DNA of 37,500 bases, from the NCBI RefSeq assembly GCF_017916325.1, contig NC_090171.1, forward strand, positions 110,001 through 147,500, written 5' to 3'. Of the stretch, positions 1 through 8,877 are shown one piece after another. The notes below the pieces were generated by a model. That model was not told the DNA's origin. It saw only the letters and a program-made list of their open reading frames with translations, and did not search any database. The position numbers were made by a program, and so were the translations under genes. The stretch is from Leishmania martiniquensis. Taxonomy: Eukaryota > Euglenozoa > Kinetoplastea > Trypanosomatida > Trypanosomatidae. Numbering within the stretch: the first letter of the stretch is position 1; every line of letters begins with the position of its first letter.

Positions 1-1365
1 GACTCGTCAAATCAGTCATCGGCAGCAGCACGCCAGCCTGGCATTGGTGAGTGGAGCGGAGTGCGGCTCCCCCAGGGGACCTTCCTGCGCTTCGGTGTCC
101 TCAGCTACCCGCTAAAGGGAGCGGTGGTGGCTGGTCGCCCATCGGGCCGCCATTTCCTCCAGGCAGCCATTGAGGTCCGAAAAAGAGGCAAACTCGGTAT
201 TTAGTCTAAGCCCTCGTGGGCTCTCATCAGCAGCAGCTCCAGCTGCACTGGGGGGGAGGGGCAGCGTGAGCTCTTCGTGAAGGAACGCGTTCCTTACCTG
301 TGCATCGCGTTGAATAGCACCCCCCTCCCCCCACACACACACTCAGTGGCCATATCTGTCAGCCTGGCGTGCGCCCAGACCAGCGACGCTAAGGCACGCG
401 CCGTTGAAGAGCTGTCGGCGCAGAGACAGAGCCGCAAGTTCGGCACGAAGAAGAACCTATTCGCCACCGTCGCCCCAGCAAGCGCAAGGACACGCGCGAG
501 GACCGAGAGAGTGAACAAGGCGAGTAACGGAACAATACAGCATCGCGTGAGTGGATTGGAAGAGCGGGAGGGGGGACAAGTGGATACGGGCACTTCCACA
601 AACACGAGCAACGGCATCTTGCCTGCACCTGTGGCAGACAGACCCTGAAGGCAATGGCAGCCTGCCAGCGCGAAAGCAAGATGGATGGCGCAGAGCGCTT
701 CACCCCGTCTCCTTTGCCGCTGTATTGACCACCTGTGGCAACGCACGCGTGGGCTAAGTGTTCATGCCAAGCAGTGAGTACTCTGCTACACCGCAAGTGC
801 ATCTTGAGCGCAACATAGTTGGCAGCCAGCCCTCTCTGGTCTCTTGCCTTCGGTGTTTCGCATGTCTATGGGTACACGCGGGTACGCTTTCGTCCAATGG
901 TAGTGCACGCGCACGCACGCAGCGCCCCCCACACACACACACGCATATAGCCGCCGTCTTAAGATGCACGGGCACACACACACGCACACAGGCGCATGCA
1001 CATGCAGCACATAGAGCAACCACCAGCAACGGGGAAGACGAGGAGGAGAGCGAAGAGCGATTCTCTTCCCTTTCGCTTTCTCTCGAGCACATCTCCGAAA
1101 GAGACGCCTCTCCACGGCACTCACACAGCAACAAGCCACAGAAACAGCGTGGCGAAGGCGTGAGACAGCAGACAGTATTAGCGCGGATGCAAGGCATTCA
1201 GAGGGCATCGCACCTGCCCATCTCTTCTCCACTAAGCCGCCAACGCGCACATCACTATCGGAGTGGGGGTAAAGTGCGGTGCAGAGAAGCACTCACCCTT
1301 TCCACAGATCCTCAACGACGCAGTGCCCGCCTCCTCCTCTCCTTTCCCCACCCCAATGCTGCCGA
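1..1365. other. Left-edge intergenic region, no supported gene
   Basis: The stretch downstream of the RNase HII stop codon holds no convincing gene. The open frames on both strands are low in complexity (His/Thr/Arg runs from CA repeats) and overlap one another. CA-rich tracts occur around 930-1010. On the minus strand a strong pyrimidine tract at 250-262 ends in an AG at 248-249, which suggests that the next gene of the cluster begins close to or beyond the left edge. The only minus frame still open at the edge has an ATG at 17-19, followed by just six codons in the window. Five other ATGs lie between the AG and that codon, so I do not annotate a start. Confidence 0.6.
248..262 (-). promoter_or_regulatory. 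Putative spliced-leader acceptor for a gene beyond the left edge
   Basis: On the minus strand an almost pure C/T run at 250-262 is followed at once by AG at 248-249. This is the textbook trypanosomatid trans-splice signal. It would serve the next gene of the cluster, whose coding region lies mostly or wholly outside the window. Confidence 0.5.
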
Positions 1366-2799
1366 TCACTTTTTCTGCCGGGCCTTCTCGAGCACCGAAC
1401 GGCATGGACGGTACGTCTTCCGGTGTATCGGGCACAGTCCGTTCTTGGCAACGTACTTCATGTGCTGCTCTACCGGGTAGCCCTTGTTCTCTGCAAAGCC
1501 GTAGCCTGGGTAGAGGCCGTCGATGTAGTTCATGAGCTCGTCCCGGGTGACCTTGGCGAGACACGATGCGGCGGCGATGGAAAGGCTGCGCTTATCGCCC
1601 TCGATGATGGGCTGCACGTCACCACCAATGTTAACGCTGGTGAAATAGTCGTAACTCGGGGCCGGTACGGCATGGCCGTCGATGAGGACTAAGGGAGGCT
1701 GAATCGGCTCAACGTCGAAGTACTCCGTGGCTCCTTTCAGGAGGTCGAGGTTATGCGGTACTGCGTAACGCTTCTCGTGGTCGTGGTTGGCGGCGGTGCA
1801 GAAGCGACTGAAGAGGTACTGAGCAATACTACATGAGCGTGGCCGCGGTGCCGTCTCGTGCGAGAAGCGCGCGTCACTGAGCATGTGCCAGATCGACTGA
1901 GCAGAGCGATGCATGGTGTTCATGGAGGCGTTGTAAATGTTGCATTCATCAATGTATGTGTGGTTGGCGATGCCGATGGACCAGAAGTACACGTAGTTGC
2001 CAGCGCTGTTGTATCCGTGATAGGTGATCAGGTATGGTGTTTGCATGGAGAGTAGCTTCTTGAAAGGCAGCTTTGACAGTTTCACGTGGGACTCGAACTT
2101 TTTGCTGCCCAGAGACGACGCAGGCGCCTCGTCACCTGCGCAGTGGTGAACCACAAACTTCTTGCAACTCGCGACGTCAAAGAAGTCGACGTGCCCCGTT
2201 ATCATAGCAAAGACGAGGTCGCGCTGCCGCTCCGGCACGGACTTGCTGTCGAAGATCTGGAACTGCTCGGGTGCCTCGTACAGCTGGTCAAACTCGTTGT
2301 TGAAGCTCGAAACCGGGATGCGCGAGACAGCGGCGCCGACTACGGGGCCAGCAAGCGGGCCTCGGCCAGCCTCATCGCACCCGATTGTCACGGCCGTCTC
2401 CTTGATGCTGCGCCGCAGCCGCACCCCATGTTTTTTCATGTGCGCCACTGCGGCATCTCTCTCCCGCTCCAGCTTACGGCGAGTCGCTGCGGAGAGGCCA
2501 CTGGTATCCGGTGCCGGCGGCGTTCGACCTGAAACGTTCGTCTGAGGCAGCAATCCGTCACGAGAGAGCTGGTACCCGACCAGGTCCAGCGTTCCATCGA
2601 GCGTAGGCTCACCCGTGTCCGTCATGCGATGCCCGACCTCCACTTTCTGCAGGGCGTTCCACGTCGGCGGCAGCCTCAGAGGGGAATATGTGAGGCGTTT
2701 CTGCCGAAATATGCGACTGAGTCGGAGCAGCCCACTGCCAAGAGCAGTCTTTCGACGTACAAGAGGAACGAAGCGCCATGAGCTGAGCATGATGGGCAT
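1366..2799 (-). CDS. Ribonuclease HII, bacterial-like, probably mitochondrial
   Basis: This 477-residue enzyme should cleave RNA in RNA-DNA hybrids, including ribonucleotides embedded in DNA and primers. The active-site block DEAGRGPLAGPVV starts at Asp142-Glu143. The DSK motif is at 184-186, a second acidic block (LIDGHAVP) has Asp374, and the last (GDKRSLSIAAASCLAKVTRD) ends in Asp420. YGFAENKGYP follows near 433. These blocks match bacterial RnhB better than the eukaryotic H2A type. The first 35 residues are basic, hydroxylated and almost free of acids, like a mitochondrial presequence. Leishmania is known to have three type II RNases H, one of them mitochondrial (HIIC); I infer that this is HIIC. 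About 130 extra residues lie between the DSK region and Asp374. The frame is open up to 3159, but that part lies upstream of a likely acceptor at 2918-2919, so I start at 2799. Confidence 0.93.
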   Translation of the reverse strand: MPIMLSSWRFVPLVRRKTALGSGLLRLSRIFRQKRLTYSPLRLPPTWNALQKVEVGHRMTDTGEPTLDGTLDLVGYQLSRDGLLPQTNVSGRTPPAPDTSGLSAATRRKLERERDAAVAHMKKHGVRLRRSIKETAVTIGCDEAGRGPLAGPVVGAAVSRIPVSSFNNEFDQLYEAPEQFQIFDSKSVPERQRDLVFAMITGHVDFFDVASCKKFVVHHCAGDEAPASSLGSKKFESHVKLSKLPFKKLLSMQTPYLITYHGYNSAGNYVYFWSIGIANHTYIDECNIYNASMNTMHRSAQSIWHMLSDARFSHETAPRPRSCSIAQYLFSRFCTAANHDHEKRYAVPHNLDLLKGATEYFDVEPIQPPLVLIDGHAVPAPSYDYFTSVNIGGDVQPIIEGDKRSLSIAAASCLAKVTRDELMNYIDGLYPGYGFAENKGYPVEQHMKYVAKNGLCPIHRKTYRPCRSVLEKARQKK

Positions 2800-2917
2800 T
2801 CCCTTTCTGCGTGATCCACAGCCGCACCGGAGTGCGTTGGATTCGATACACGTAATGTGCGGGCTGGTGAAGGAGCCGGTGGATCGGCTCAGCCAGTTCT
2901 GCCCTATGATGGGTGCA

Positions 2918-2995
2918 CTTACAAACACACGCACGCACGTGGGGAAGGAAGGAGGGTCAAAGTGAAGAAACAGAAAGCAAGAAAAACGGTGTAAG
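2918..2995 (-). promoter_or_regulatory. Spliced-leader acceptor and pyrimidine tract of RNase HII
   Basis: The minus strand is pyrimidine-rich from about 2995 down to 2941, then GT-rich, and the first AG is at 2918-2919. The resulting leader of about 118 nt reaches the ATG at 2799. This position rules out the longer in-frame extension toward 3159. Confidence 0.6.
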
Positions 2996-4019
2996 AGGCG
3001 CGTCTGGTGCAGATGACTGGCGCAGGTCGAGAAGATTGCCAGCGAGGGATGTGTGCTCGAGTCGAGTGATGTCCATGAAAGAAGAAGTGTATGCGTAGGT
3101 GTGTAGGTGTGCTCGCGTGCGCAGAGAAAACCTCTTTCTCTCTGGCTGTGGATGCGCACTTGCGCAAACGTATATATATATATATATATATGTATATGAA
3201 GGTGTGAGGAGAAGGTCTATCGACGCGGCGAAAAGGGCCCGAGTGTGTCTTCGTCGGGATATGAGCCACAGCGTCGCTTCGCTGATAGAGAAAGTTAGTA
3301 AAGAAGCGATGCGAGAAGGGCCCCGTGTGCGTGCCTCTTCCACGTGCTCAGATGACTTTTGCACTCCGAAAGCGAACCAAAGGCGCACAATACAAGGCGA
3401 GGGTCGCTGGTGGCAACAGTGACGGATACTCCCTACCAGCTAAGCAGCGAGAGGCGAAGAGGGAAGAGGCACTCGCGAGGAGTGGTGTGGAGAAAAAGAA
3501 GCAGTGAGGGGCACAGTGGGCTGAGCCCTCTTGCGTGGCTTAGCCTTCAAATCTCGGCACGGGTGCTTAGAAGCCTCTTGCCGACTCCGTGAGGGAAACG
3601 CGAGATGCATTCTGCTACCACACAACACACAGGCAGAGCCGTGCGCATTTGCTCCACAAACAAAAACAAAAAGCGCTGTGCGTGGACCAGAGGAAGTGTG
3701 CAACGAGCTCCATCTTCGCCCTCTTTTCTTTTTTTTTTCACGCTGTCTTCGCTTTCCTTCGCTCTACTCCACCCGCCAGATTACGCTCTTAAGGGAATTT
3801 AAGCCTTACGAAAAGGGACGCAGACGCGCACGCTGATAGAGACACTGTGACCCACACTAGCGTACCGTTAAGAAAGGGGGCCGGCAATGGCCAGCATCAA
3901 AGGTAAGGGACCAAGAGGGAGGGAACAGCAGCAGCGCCAGAGCTTCTGCTCGTATCTCAGCAGCCCGCAAGACCGGAGAAAGAGGGGCCCTCGTGCCGGT
4001 CACTTGAATTCCTCCTCGG
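2996..4019. other. Intergenic region between NOP10 and RNase HII
   Basis: It holds the 3' UTR of NOP10 and the upstream flank of RNase HII. No gene is supported on either strand. A (TA)n tract lies at 3171-3191 and a T-run at about 3728-3738. The remaining open frames are short and of low complexity. Confidence 0.6.
3171..3191. repeat. (TA)n microsatellite
   Basis: About ten uninterrupted TA units, followed by a short TGTATATG tail. It lies in the NOP10-RNase HII gap, with no coding potential. Confidence 0.95.
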
Positions 4020-4211
4020 TCACAGCGGCTGCAGGCGACGTTCCGATGGCAGCACCTTGAAACGGCGCTTGATGGAAACGCGGTGGCGGCTAAACTTATC
4101 GTCGGGGCTGAAGCGGGCTGGGTGGGCGCTCAGCGTCGGCTTACCTTCCGGGTCCACCTTCTTCAGCGTGTAGACACGCTTGCCATCAACCATGTACACT
4201 CGGAGATGCAT
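4020..4211 (-). CDS. NOP10: H/ACA ribonucleoprotein subunit NOP10
   Basis: NOP10 is the smallest core protein of H/ACA snoRNPs. With the pseudouridine synthase (dyskerin/CBF5), NHP2 and GAR1 it directs pseudouridylation and rRNA processing in the nucleolus. At 63 residues it is the usual size for the family. It shows the family landmarks: MHLR at the start, GKRVYTLKK at about 10-18, then [24 protein letters not shown] at about 28-51, which includes the nearly invariant [11 protein letters not shown] block. The short C-terminal tail is lineage specific. As in other eukaryotes the archaeal zinc-binding cysteines are absent. The ATG at 4211 is the natural start. The most likely acceptor is the AG at 4306-4307, behind a pyrimidine tract at about 4340-4385. 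A pair of hairpins lies upstream at 4415-4469. Confidence 0.97.
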   Translation of the reverse strand: MHLRVYMVDGKRVYTLKKVDPEGKPTLSAHPARFSPDDKFSRHRVSIKRRFKVLPSERRLQPL

Positions 4212-4305
4212 GCGTGGCCGTTAGATCTGTGTATGTGCGAGATAGACAAAATAGTTCGATGTGCTAAAATCGTCTTCGTTGTGCGGTACGCAGGAGTCGT
4301 GAAAG

Positions 4306-4385
4306 CTGTGGCAGACATGCGAGCGGTGACAGCATTGAGCAGAGATGGTCAGCAGAGAAGACGAGAATAAGACTGAAGGAAATGG
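4306..4385 (-). promoter_or_regulatory. Putative spliced-leader acceptor of NOP10
   Basis: The minus strand is pyrimidine-rich at about 4340-4385, and the first AG after it is at 4306-4307, giving a leader of about 94 nt. Further AGs closer to the ATG are possible alternatives. Confidence 0.45.
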
Positions 4386-4414
4386 CGAGCCGACAAGCGT
4401 GCGCGCAGGGCCAC

Positions 4415-4441
4415 GCAAACTTGCTGAGTGAGCAAGTTTGC
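4415..4441. repeat. Inverted repeat, 11-bp perfect stem with 5-nt loop
   Basis: GCAAACTTGCT at 4415-4425 pairs exactly with AGCAAGTTTGC at 4431-4441 around the loop GAGTG. It sits immediately beside a second hairpin (4443-4469) in the gap upstream of NOP10. Confidence 0.9.
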
Positions 4442-4442
4442 A

Positions 4443-4469
4443 TGATGCCCACCCCTTAGAGGGGCATCA
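4443..4469. repeat. Inverted repeat, 8-bp stem, second of an adjacent pair
   Basis: TGATGCCC at 4443-4450 pairs with GGGCATCA at 4462-4469. An alternative fold pairs CCCCT (4452-4456) with AGGGG (4460-4464) inside TGATG/CATCA. Only one base separates it from the hairpin at 4415-4441. Confidence 0.85.
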
Positions 4470-6059
4470 GATTAAACAGACTGCGTCAGACGGGGGTGAT
4501 CCCATGATCGGCGCAACGGCTCCAAGGCACGCCTGCGCCATTCAAACATCATGCGATGCATGCGTGTGCGTATGCGCTCATCCTTTCCGTCCGCTCGCTC
4601 GCAGCGCTTTTGGCGCCTTTTCTTTTTTTCCAGCGTGTTGACGATGTGGACACCGCTTACGATCCCCCTCCGCGCCGCATTCCCCAGCACGAGCAAAGAA
4701 GGCGAGAGAGAGGCCGGCACACAGAGAGAGAGGGATGGAGAGGGAGACAAAAGGCGCCTCTCAGCCGTTTTGGCACTCCACACAGGCACACCACAAAGAG
4801 GGCCGACCTACTTCCCTTTCGAGATCGTACATGCGTGACGTCGGCGTGCAGCTGCGGCTTAAACGCCGTACCTCATTTCCTTTGCCTGTTCAACAAAAGA
4901 GAGAGAGCTCGCGCGCGCGAATAAAGGATGCGCTCGACCGCCTCCTCCTCTAGCGTCATCGTCTCGAGTGAAGCAGCAGTGCTTTCGTCAGCAAACTCAC
5001 AGGAAAGGGGACAGGACTGCGGTGGAGGAAGGCACAAGGGCGGGTACGTGCGTCGAGGTGTCCCCTGTGCGCCAGTGCAGAACTGCAGTGATGTATTAGT
5101 ACATGCCCACGTTTCGGAGGGTCAAAAGAGGAAGGGAGAGACAGCAGCAGGTGTCCAGCCCGCGCCGCCGGGCCCGAAGAGGGGGGGCGAAGCCGAAAGC
5201 GCAATGCATATCCAGCGAGCGAAGAGAAACAGAAGCGATGCCGGAAACAGGCAATCACAGACACATCGGTGTGGCGAAAGGCGAAGAGGGGGAAAGAGTG
5301 CCCTCGGGGCATAAAGAATAAAGGAGGCGCAACAGCAGGTGCTAAGGCACCCCGCACGCGCAAGGGCAGGCACTGACGCTTACGCATAGAGATAGGGCGA
5401 CGGAAAGGGGGACACTTGCGCTCCCACGTTCGCCACTGTGTGGCCCTCACCGGGGTGGTGAGGGTACGAGGAGACTGAAGCCGCAACACTGTCGAGAGTC
5501 GCTCTTCTTTCCTCCGACAGGAGTGTTGCGGCACATAGGTCTGAGAAGATAAGATATAGCATGAGAATAAAAGGCACGCGAAACAAAGGAGAGAGGCGCT
5601 TTGGCCGTTGCCGCGCATCAGCATCCTTTTTTTTTTCACTGCTCATCTGTTTACATTTGATACCTCCTTCAGAAGCGCTGGTCTCGCTACTCGCGAAATC
5701 AAAAGGAAGTTCGCAAACCCCATCACGGAGACGTATGCCCCTCCCTCCCTCCCCCCGTGCGTGTCCTCTTTCCCTCTCCACGACGCGAGAAACAGCAGCG
5801 CTCGCAGGCCGCACCTCGTTCCTCAGCGGCCAAAAAAAAGGAGCGAGGGAAAGAAGGCCTCCGTCGGCAGTGGCGCGTCGACACAGAGAGAAGGACAGAG
5901 AAGATGTCGAGAGCCGGAAACGCGCCAGAGGTGCGAGGGGGGAGGTTGAAAGTGAAGCATATCTTGTCTCCAAGATCTAACGAGTGGAAGAGAAGGGTCT
6001 ACTCGAGAGGGACATGGTGGACCCGTCTCCACCTCACAGCAATGCGAACGCTATGCTGT
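4470..6059. other. Intergenic region between the IQ-motif gene and NOP10
   Basis: It holds the 3' UTR of the IQ-motif gene and upstream sequence of NOP10. Open frames of up to 227 codons exist on the minus strand (4956-5639 and 5380-5973). They overlap in different frames, are rich in Ser/Arg/Pro/Leu with purine-run codons, and contain no recognisable domain. I see no gene. An 8-bp-stem hairpin is present at 5444-5464. Confidence 0.6.
5444..5464. repeat. Inverted repeat, 8-bp perfect stem with 5-nt loop
   Basis: CCCTCACC at 5444-5451 pairs exactly with GGTGAGGG at 5457-5464 around GGGGT. It lies in a gap without genes. Confidence 0.85.
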
Positions 6060-7550
6060 TCAATAGGAATCTAAAGAATGGTCGCAACGGCGCAGGTGGG
6101 CCCGCAGCATCTTGTCGTCGCGCATCAGACTCGTCAGGTAGCATGTGTTGTCGAGGATGGTGGTGTAGACACTCCCCGGCAGAAAACGTGGCAGCCGCGC
6201 ACAGCTCTTCCCTTTGCTGTGCACTACAAGCGCACGTGTTTGTGTGGAGTGGTGCTCCGCGGCGAGCTCCTCCATGGCCGCGCGGCGAGCCCGCATCTCC
6301 GAGAAATCGTCCATCAAGTGCGCTCGCGCCGCAGAGCGCCGAAGGTGCGCGAGCACAGCGGAGGTCATCTCAAGGCGGAGCAGTGATTCTGGAAGGCGGC
6401 CAATCATAAAGAAATTGTAAACATCCAGCTCGTAGCTCGGAGCTGCTGCAGGTGTCAAGTCGGCAACAGGCCTGACACGACGACTGTGGCGTTCCATAGA
6501 GTTCGAGCGCCTCCGCATCTCCGTTTTCCCCTCCATCATCCCTCGCACAGCCTTTGACAAAGCACTCAAGGGGTGCTGCTGCTGCGCAAGCTCCGCCTCA
6601 CGCTTGGCCACTACCTGGCTCCAGTACGCCTCCTCCGCATCTCGACGCACCTTGCGGTAGTTGAGTTCAACCACAGCCCGCACACGCGCACGGTGGCGTC
6701 TGAAGGCACGCTGGATGCAGATCACTCGTGCTTCCAGGAGAAAGGCGGGACAGCGGAGCTTTGTGGATGGGATCCGAAGGACGCGAAGAAAGGTCTCAGA
6801 GGCCTGTTCGAGACGACGCTGCCGCCGCCGGTGGGCTTTGAGGAGCACGTACTTGGCCACAGTAGCGGTTGCCCACGCCATCTGCTTGCGAAACCGGTAG
6901 TGCTTCCAGAGGGGAATAAAGAGACGCCGCAGCGTACCGTAGGCATCGAGTTCGGCTAGCAGCGGGTTCGCGACGCTGACAGTCAGGGCCAACTGCGATT
7001 TGCTTGACCGTTTCAGCTCATCCTCAATGATGGCGGCGTCAAGCTGCGGCGTCCAGAAGCGTCCCAGTGGACTCGGCAAACGCCGCATCTCCTTTGGAGA
7101 CGATGCGCTGAGCATCGAGCTTGACAAGCCGCCGCCGCCATCGATAAGGTTCGACGATTCCTTGTCTATCCTCATGGAAAGTTTCGCTGCTTCGATAGGC
7201 ACGCGGTTTACTGCCAGCAGCTTCTCAGAATCCTCAGCAAGGACAATTCGCGGAGGTAACTGTGGTAAGAAGATGTCGCTCTGCTTCGTCGGCCGGCGCA
7301 AGAATGCCGCAGAGATGTTGTGAGAGCTGCGCAGGGTACGAGGCCACGAGACAGAAACGGTTGAGGTGAAGATGCACTTCGGCACGTGCCTCGGTGCATT
7401 GAGCTGCACATGTCGCGGCCAGCTTGTCGCCATGATATCCGCTGGGCCGGTGCGATGACGTGGTTTTGCCGCTGCGCTCCCTAAAGGGGGAGGATGCGGC
7501 ACCACCGCCTGCGAAGGCGCTGTCGCCAGTTCAGAGGGCGGCCTCTGCAT
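6060..7550 (-). CDS. IQ-motif protein of unknown function
   Basis: I do not recognise this 496-residue protein. A single IQ-like motif (CIQRAFRRHRARVR, about 278-291) suggests binding of calmodulin or a related EF-hand protein. It is embedded in a long, very basic helical region (about 200-350) rich in Arg, Ala and aromatic residues. The first 100 residues are Pro/Ser-rich and probably disordered. The C-terminal part (about 370-496) is helical and again basic. No membrane segment is visible. Small IQ proteins with basic helices are common in trypanosomatid flagella and cytoskeleton, but a location there is only a guess. The frame is open up to 7724; that part encodes Ser/Leu/Arg runs from the splicing pyrimidine tract. 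The AG at 7603-7604 gives a 52-nt leader to the ATG at 7550, which I use as start. Confidence 0.8.
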   Translation of the reverse strand: MQRPPSELATAPSQAVVPHPPPLGSAAAKPRHRTGPADIMATSWPRHVQLNAPRHVPKCIFTSTVSVSWPRTLRSSHNISAAFLRRPTKQSDIFLPQLPPRIVLAEDSEKLLAVNRVPIEAAKLSMRIDKESSNLIDGGGGLSSSMLSASSPKEMRRLPSPLGRFWTPQLDAAIIEDELKRSSKSQLALTVSVANPLLAELDAYGTLRRLFIPLWKHYRFRKQMAWATATVAKYVLLKAHRRRQRRLEQASETFLRVLRIPSTKLRCPAFLLEARVICIQRAFRRHRARVRAVVELNYRKVRRDAEEAYWSQVVAKREAELAQQQHPLSALSKAVRGMMEGKTEMRRRSNSMERHSRRVRPVADLTPAAAPSYELDVYNFFMIGRLPESLLRLEMTSAVLAHLRRSAARAHLMDDFSEMRARRAAMEELAAEHHSTQTRALVVHSKGKSCARLPRFLPGSVYTTILDNTCYLTSLMRDDKMLRAHLRRCDHSLDSY

Positions 7551-7602
7551 TGGTTGATAAGAAGCTGCGCAGCGGGGTAAGAAGGTGAAGTACACTTTGA
7601 AT

Positions 7603-7693
7603 CTGGACGGGAGCAGTAAAAGAGTGCGCGTGCGCGAGAGAGAGAGAGAGCGGGGGAGAGAGAGCGAGCGAGTGGTGGAGGGGAGAGAGAATC
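7603..7693 (-). promoter_or_regulatory. Spliced-leader acceptor and pyrimidine tract of the IQ-motif gene
   Basis: A long CT-rich tract on the minus strand (GA repeats on the plus strand, about 7624-7693) is followed by TCCAG, with AG at 7603-7604. The leader to the ATG at 7550 would be 52 nt. Confidence 0.65.
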
Positions 7694-8877
7694 CAGGGAT
7701 ACAGCGATGTGCGCAGGGCGACACATGCGTACCGAAAGGGTGTGCATGCGTTGGAAGCAGGGCAGAAGGGTCTTCGTACCGTCTAGGGGACTACTTCGGC
7801 TCTACAGCCCCGGCGACTAATAGCGCTTCCCCTTGAAGAAGTGGAGCGCGAAGCAAAGAGGGTGGGAGGGGATGGCGGAAGGTAAAGGGAGGATACGTAC
7901 CACAGTGAGCAGGCTTCGGCTGTCACGCGGGTGCGACATGTCACGTACCGACGTCGCATTTACCAGTATAGAGCCGTCCTCGAGGCGCGTCTATCGCGGT
8001 GCGCACCCAAGCCGCCATCATCCTTCAGCGTAGAGGAAGAGCATATACTCACGTGCCCGAGCATGGCTGCGTGCAGCAATCTGGAGCCGCTCACGCCTTC
8101 CGGCGCGGGAGTCGCGCATGAGTTCTGCTTTTTAGAGCAAATACGCCGTCGCTGTTCTTGTTGCGCTGTAGAGACAACTTCGACTCAGGTGTCGATGCGT
8201 TGCTCACCTTTCGTGTCGCGCTTTACACAAGGAGAAGAGGAACAGAAAAAAACAGCACAGGCAGAGGCATAGAGAGAGAGAAGCGCATATATGAGAGGGC
8301 TACAAGCCGCGGCGGCAGCGAAGATCGAGCTTAACGGCGTGTCAGCCTATCAGACCCCGCATGAGCACGTATGTGTATGGCATTCCAGCCAGGTACGGCA
8401 CAGTAAGTTGAGGAGCGTACGCACACATCTACAGCCTAACACCCTGTCACTGCATCTCACTTGCACCCCGCCCGTCCACCACCACCCCCGATCGGTAAGC
8501 CACAGAATCTCAGCTGCCCCTCGAAATTCGCCGGCGCGACAGCAGAGACGACGAGAGGAGGAGCAAGTCGCAGATGTCAATCGCTGCAGCAAGAGCCAGA
8601 GGCGGAGGCCCAAAATAGAGACGCTCCTGGGTAGCCAGCGAAGTACACATCCGCTTCCTCCCTCATCGCTTCATCAACTGCGCCCGCACACAGGCAGGCA
8701 CGCGTGAAGCTTTCGCGCCCCGTTTGGTGTGCAGCCCTGCGCCGCCCACCGCTTAGAGGGGTCCGCGCAGGTACAACAAGAGAGGGAGAGAGGAGGGTGA
8801 GGCGAGAGAAGGCTGCGGTAAGAAGAAGAGGTTTCCCTCCCTCTCTCTCTTGCGTACCTCCCAAGCTACCCCAACGC
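7694..8877. other. Intergenic region between EMC3 and the IQ-motif gene
   Basis: It holds the EMC3 3' UTR and upstream flank. Only short, overlapping low-complexity frames are present. I see no gene, RNA or repeat that I can support. Confidence 0.6.

Noticed and set aside
758..1480. Plus-strand 240-codon open frame
   Set aside because: His/Thr/Arg-rich from CA repeats, on the wrong strand, and it overlaps the 3' end of RNase HII.
2800..3159. 120-codon N-terminal extension of RNase HII
   Set aside because: It passes through the pyrimidine tract and lies upstream of the acceptor at 2918-2919. The sequence is Thr/His/Ser/Cys-rich with no resemblance to the family.
4956..5973. Minus-strand frames of 227 and 197 codons
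   Set aside because: They overlap in different frames, are Ser/Arg/Leu-biased from purine runs and have no domain or clear acceptor.
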